Source of the DNA: an uncultured Prevotella sp.
GTDB taxonomy: Bacteria > Bacteroidota > Bacteroidia > Bacteroidales > Bacteroidaceae
Reading direction: 5' to 3'
Assembly (NCBI GenBank): GCA_900314365.1
Contig: OMVH01000124.1
Coordinates: 1 to 7,108, forward strand
Length of the DNA stretch: 7,108 nt
The notes under the pieces were generated by a model. It was given only the letters and a program-made list of their open reading frames with translations. It was not told the DNA's origin and searched no databases. The position numbers and the translations under genes are program-made. Positions 6,222 through 7,108 of the stretch are shown one piece after another (the stretch's first letter is position 1; each line of letters starts with the position of its first letter).

Positions 6222-6478
6222 AGGTAGAAGATTCAGGATTGACATTAAGAAAAAGAGCTTCAATAGGTTTAGGTTCAAAAAGGTAGAAGATTCAGGATTG
6301 ACATTAAGAAAAAGAGCTTCAATAGGATTAGGTTCAAAAGGTAGAAGATTCAGGATTGACACTAAAAAAAAGAGCTTCAATAGGATTAGGTTCAAAAGGT
6401 AGAAGATTCAGGATTGATACTAAGACAAGAGCTTCAATAGGATTAGGTTCAAAAAGGTAGAAGATTCAGGATTTACGT
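6222..6478 (+). repeat. Purine-rich tandem repeat array, 58-59 bp unit, about 4.4 copies
   Basis: Units begin with AGGTAGAAGATTCAGGATT at 6222, 6281, 6339, 6397 and (partial) 6455, giving periods of 59, 58, 58 and 58 bp. Further landmarks in each unit are GAGCTTCAATAGG and TTAGGTTCAAAA. Differences are mostly A-run lengths plus a few substitutions (ACATTAAG, ACACTAAA, ATACTAAG). The plus strand is strongly A/G-rich and poor in C. Because 58 is not a multiple of three and stops are frequent, the array does not encode a repeat protein. It lies downstream of the 6022-6052 promoter and would be transcribed as part of a leader or noncoding RNA. Tandem near-identity suggests recent slippage and length variation between strains. 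Confidence 0.95.
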
Positions 6479-6597
6479 TTAGAAAGCAGATTAGTTACGT
6501 TAGTCATATATAAAGGTAAAAAGATTTAGGGTAAAAGATGTACAAAGCGAATCCGTGAGGACAAGCTTCTGAGGATAAGAAGGTTTAGTAAAGGATA

Positions 6598-6684
6598 ATG
6601 AAAGATCAGTCATGGAGACTAAGGTCGTTATGTGAGGTCAGTTCGTGTTCTCAATATGTTTCATTAAAAAGGAGATTGGAATAA
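6598..6684 (+). CDS. Micro-ORF, 28 residues, overlapping the next small ORF
   Basis: An ATG at 6598 opens 28 codons ending at TAA 6682-6684. The product is polar and basic (it starts M-K-D-Q-S-W-R and ends S-L-K-R-R-L-E) with no recognisable family. AAGGA at 6591-6595 precedes the ATG by only 2 nt, too close for a normal Shine-Dalgarno. Its last base is the first base of the ATG of the downstream hydrophobic ORF (TAATG), the arrangement seen in translational coupling. It may be a leader peptide regulating that ORF, or chance. Short length and lack of family resemblance keep confidence low. Confidence 0.25.
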   Translation: MKDQSWRLRSLCEVSSCSQYVSLKRRLE

Positions 6685-6764
6685 TGACATTGACAACATT
6701 AATGAGCCTTATGGCAGCAACATTTGCCATGGTTCTTTGGATAGAGGACAATGACATGCTTTAG
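6684..6764 (+). CDS. Small hydrophobic peptide, 26 residues, with strong Shine-Dalgarno
   Basis: The 26 codons start at ATG 6684 and stop at TAG 6762-6764. Residues 2-20 are almost wholly hydrophobic or small (TLTTLMSLMAATFAMVLW), long enough for one membrane helix, followed by the acidic tail IEDNDML. AGGAGA at 6670-6675 ends 8 nt before the ATG, a strong ribosome-binding site that is uncommon in this phylum and so a sign of real translation. The start overlaps the stop of the preceding 28-residue ORF (TAATG). A 17-bp hairpin begins 52 nt after the stop. It could be a small membrane protein, a type I-like toxin or a leader peptide. I recognise no family. The call rests on the ribosome-binding site, composition and placement. 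Confidence 0.45.
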   Translation: MTLTTLMSLMAATFAMVLWIEDNDML

Positions 6765-6816
6765 GCACGGAAGTCCCAGTGAAAAAAGAGAGAGAAAGAA
6801 AGTGTAGAAAACGATA

Positions 6817-6855
6817 AAAGAGGGCATTGCGAATTTGTTTCGCAATGCCCTCTTT
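6817..6855. terminator. Perfect 17-bp hairpin, probable bidirectional terminator
   Basis: AAAGAGGGCATTGCGAA (6817-6833) and its exact reverse complement (6839-6855) flank a 5-nt loop. On the minus strand the stem is followed by TTTTATCGTTTT-like sequence, a fair U-tract, and it lies 158 nt after the stop of the gene at 7014. On the plus strand only a short CTCTTT ending is present, 52 nt after the stop of the hydrophobic ORF. The position between convergent units fits a shared terminator, more efficient leftward. Confidence 0.75.
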
Positions 6856-6930
6856 AGGTGTCTGCGGAGTTGATTGGTAAATGGTGGAATGTGTTTTAGG
6901 TGGGTGAAGGAACCTTCTTTCTTTTACGAC

Positions 6931-6972
6931 CATCCCCATGCAGTACCTCAGTGAAGGCAGGGCATGGGGATG
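6931..6972. other. Second hairpin, 11-bp stem, downstream of the right-edge gene
   Basis: CATCCCCATGC (6931-6941) pairs perfectly with GCATGGGGATG (6962-6972) around a 20-nt loop, within which CCT and AGG could form a minor stem. It lies 41 nt after the stop at 7014 on the minus strand. No U-run follows on either strand, so it is not a classic terminator. It may protect the 3' end of the mRNA or be a remnant element. The surrounding 6856-7013 shows no gene. Confidence 0.5.
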
Positions 6973-7013
6973 GATTTGGGCTTGTGGCTGATGACAGCAG
7001 AGAGGCGCACTGG

Positions 7014-7108
7014 CTACTCGTTGTCAATGAGGTCTTGCAGATACTTTCTCGTATTTTCCAGATAGTCCTTGCTGCGGTCGTTGAGCTCATACTCAATGGT
7101 GATGGCTC
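7014..7108 (-). CDS. C-terminal end of an unrecognised protein (partial)
   Basis: The minus-strand frame ending at TAG 7016-7014 is open to the window edge and gives 30 residues, starting AITIEYELNDRSKDYLENTR and ending L-Q-D-L-I-D-N-E. Codons look like those of the other genes here (CTG, GAC, AAC, GAG frequent), while the other frames give less protein-like sequence. The segment reads as a short strand (ITIEYEL) followed by an amphipathic helix. A strand-then-helix start of the ITIEY type occurs in very small Bacteroidetes proteins, so this could be nearly the whole of a protein of about 35-40 residues, or the tail of a longer one. Function cannot be assigned. It converges with the repeat-containing plus-strand unit. 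Confidence 0.6.
   Translation of the reverse strand, partial: AITIEYELNDRSKDYLENTRKYLQDLIDNE

Noticed and set aside
6210..6395. Minus-strand leucine-rich 61-codon frame across the tandem repeats
   Set aside because: The repeat period is 58-59 bp, so the frame shifts in each unit and the peptide does not repeat in register; leucine richness comes from the AG-rich opposite strand.
6151..6478. CRISPR array
   Set aside because: The units are contiguous tandem copies with no unique spacers, and no cas genes are present.
6709..6939. Minus-strand 76-codon frame
   Set aside because: It runs through the perfect 17-bp terminator hairpin and into the arm of the second hairpin; no promoter or ribosome-binding site.

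Overview
The window looks like a piece of a Bacteroidales chromosome, most likely Prevotella or a close relative. Three things support this. Promoters match the Bacteroidetes sigma consensus (TTG/TTTG, 19-21 nt, TAnnTTTG) rather than the -35/-10 type. The large topoisomerase subunit is the Bacteroidetes type. Its partners are a signal-peptide-bearing DUF3316-like protein and an S41-family lipoprotein, which fit this phylum. Genus is an inference from general resemblance only.

Left two thirds (37-4939): one minus-strand operon. A consensus promoter at 4908-4939 drives a 988-residue topoisomerase IV subunit A (parC, start 4883). Two nucleotides after its stop comes a 268-residue exported protein, and 18 nt further on a 350-residue S41 peptidase lipoprotein. 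The promoter lies inside the longest possible reading frame (which could run up to 5093), so the start at 4883 is the right one. Topo IV decatenates chromosomes in the cytoplasm, while the two followers act at the envelope. The link looks like shared expression rather than one pathway. An open frame beginning at 15 may be the next gene.

Right third (4940-7013): about 2 kb with no ordinary gene but a good deal of structure. It holds a three-copy 22-bp direct repeat (5301-5366), a 9-bp inverted repeat enclosing 90 nt (5643-5750), a 12-bp palindrome (5895-5906) partly repeated inside a plus-strand promoter (6022-6052), a purine-rich tandem array of 58-59 bp units (6222-6478), two overlapping micro-ORFs (6598-6684 and 6684-6764, the second hydrophobic with a strong Shine-Dalgarno), and a 17-bp perfect hairpin (6817-6855). 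Read in order on the plus strand this looks like one transcription unit of about 0.8 kb: promoter, small hairpin, repeat-rich leader, coupled peptides, terminator. It is the best candidate here for something undescribed.

Right edge (7014-7108): the C-terminal 30 residues of an unrecognised minus-strand gene, convergent with that unit and sharing the 6817-6855 hairpin as a likely two-way terminator.
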